Positions 63,936 through 64,000 of a DNA stretch of 64,000 nt are shown in pieces. The notes beneath the pieces were generated by a model. That model was not told where the DNA came from. It worked only from the letters and a program-made list of their open reading frames with translations, and made no database searches. Numbering within the stretch: position 1 is the stretch's first letter; every line of letters starts with the position of its first letter. The translations under genes and the position numbers were made by a program. This stretch comes from Diplonema papillatum (taxonomy: Eukaryota; Euglenozoa; Diplonemea; Diplonemida; Diplonemidae): positions 391,633 through 455,632 of the forward strand of contig JAPJBO010000074.1 of assembly GCA_030068145.1 (NCBI GenBank), in the 5' to 3' direction.

Positions 63936-64000
63936 ATCACTCCATCACAAACAACACAACGGAGTAAATGGTGGCACAAAGAACCACTGTACGCTTGCCC

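Overview
This looks like nuclear DNA of a unicellular eukaryote. The recognisable genes are eukaryotic (mitochondrial calcium uniporter, DHHC-type acyltransferase, GT61-type glycosyltransferase, phosphohistidine phosphatase, M64 metallopeptidase with membrane segments). They are uninterrupted by introns, widely spaced, and every confident one lies on the minus strand. One-strand, intron-poor gene arrays are typical of euglenozoans (kinetoplastids, diplonemids) and also occur in dinoflagellate relatives. No spliced-leader gene, telomere or rRNA was seen, so the lineage stays an inference.

Layout. 1-6.2 kb: intergenic, with dispersed repeats and one unrecognised open frame. 6.2-21 kb: gene island, all minus strand: ankyrin protein (6179-7423), phosphohistidine phosphatase (9383-9817) with a broken partial duplicate beside it, DHHC-like protein (11293-11997), two tandem MCU-type calcium uniporter subunits (13460-14140 and 15446-16126), GT61-like glycosyltransferase (17073-18689) and a zinc-knuckle/PDZ protein (20050-20913). 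21-38 kb: gene desert with G/C homopolymers, a 2-kb element with about 190-bp inverted ends (25.1-27.1 kb), hAT-like repeats, minisatellites and a (GAT)n tract of about 140 units inside an inverted-repeat element. 38.4-40.6 kb: C2-like/disordered protein. 41-46 kb: repeats and decayed coding fragments. 46.3-49.2 kb: M64 peptidase joined to a tetraspanin-like membrane region. 49.5-64 kb: dense nested repeats.

The most informative structure is at 51.3-56.8 kb. A minus-strand non-LTR reverse transcriptase frame is cut by a 2943-bp hAT-like element with a perfect 7-bp target duplication; removing the element and one duplication copy joins the two halves in frame. Inside that element sits a 1989-bp Mutator-like element with a perfect 9-bp target duplication, whose long inverted ends are built of 30-bp tandem units. 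Downstream, 56.8-59.9 kb holds at least two further nested inverted-arm structures, also made of 30-bp units, with a 13-bp satellite between arms. An array of about 200-bp units at 49.9-51.2 kb carries sequences resembling tRNA-type Pol III boxes A and B on its minus strand.

How the genes relate: no metabolic operon is evident. The two uniporter paralogues clearly arose by tandem duplication; the other genes are unrelated housekeeping or surface/secretory functions that may share a long minus-strand transcription unit. Several short dispersed repeats lie immediately upstream of start codons.
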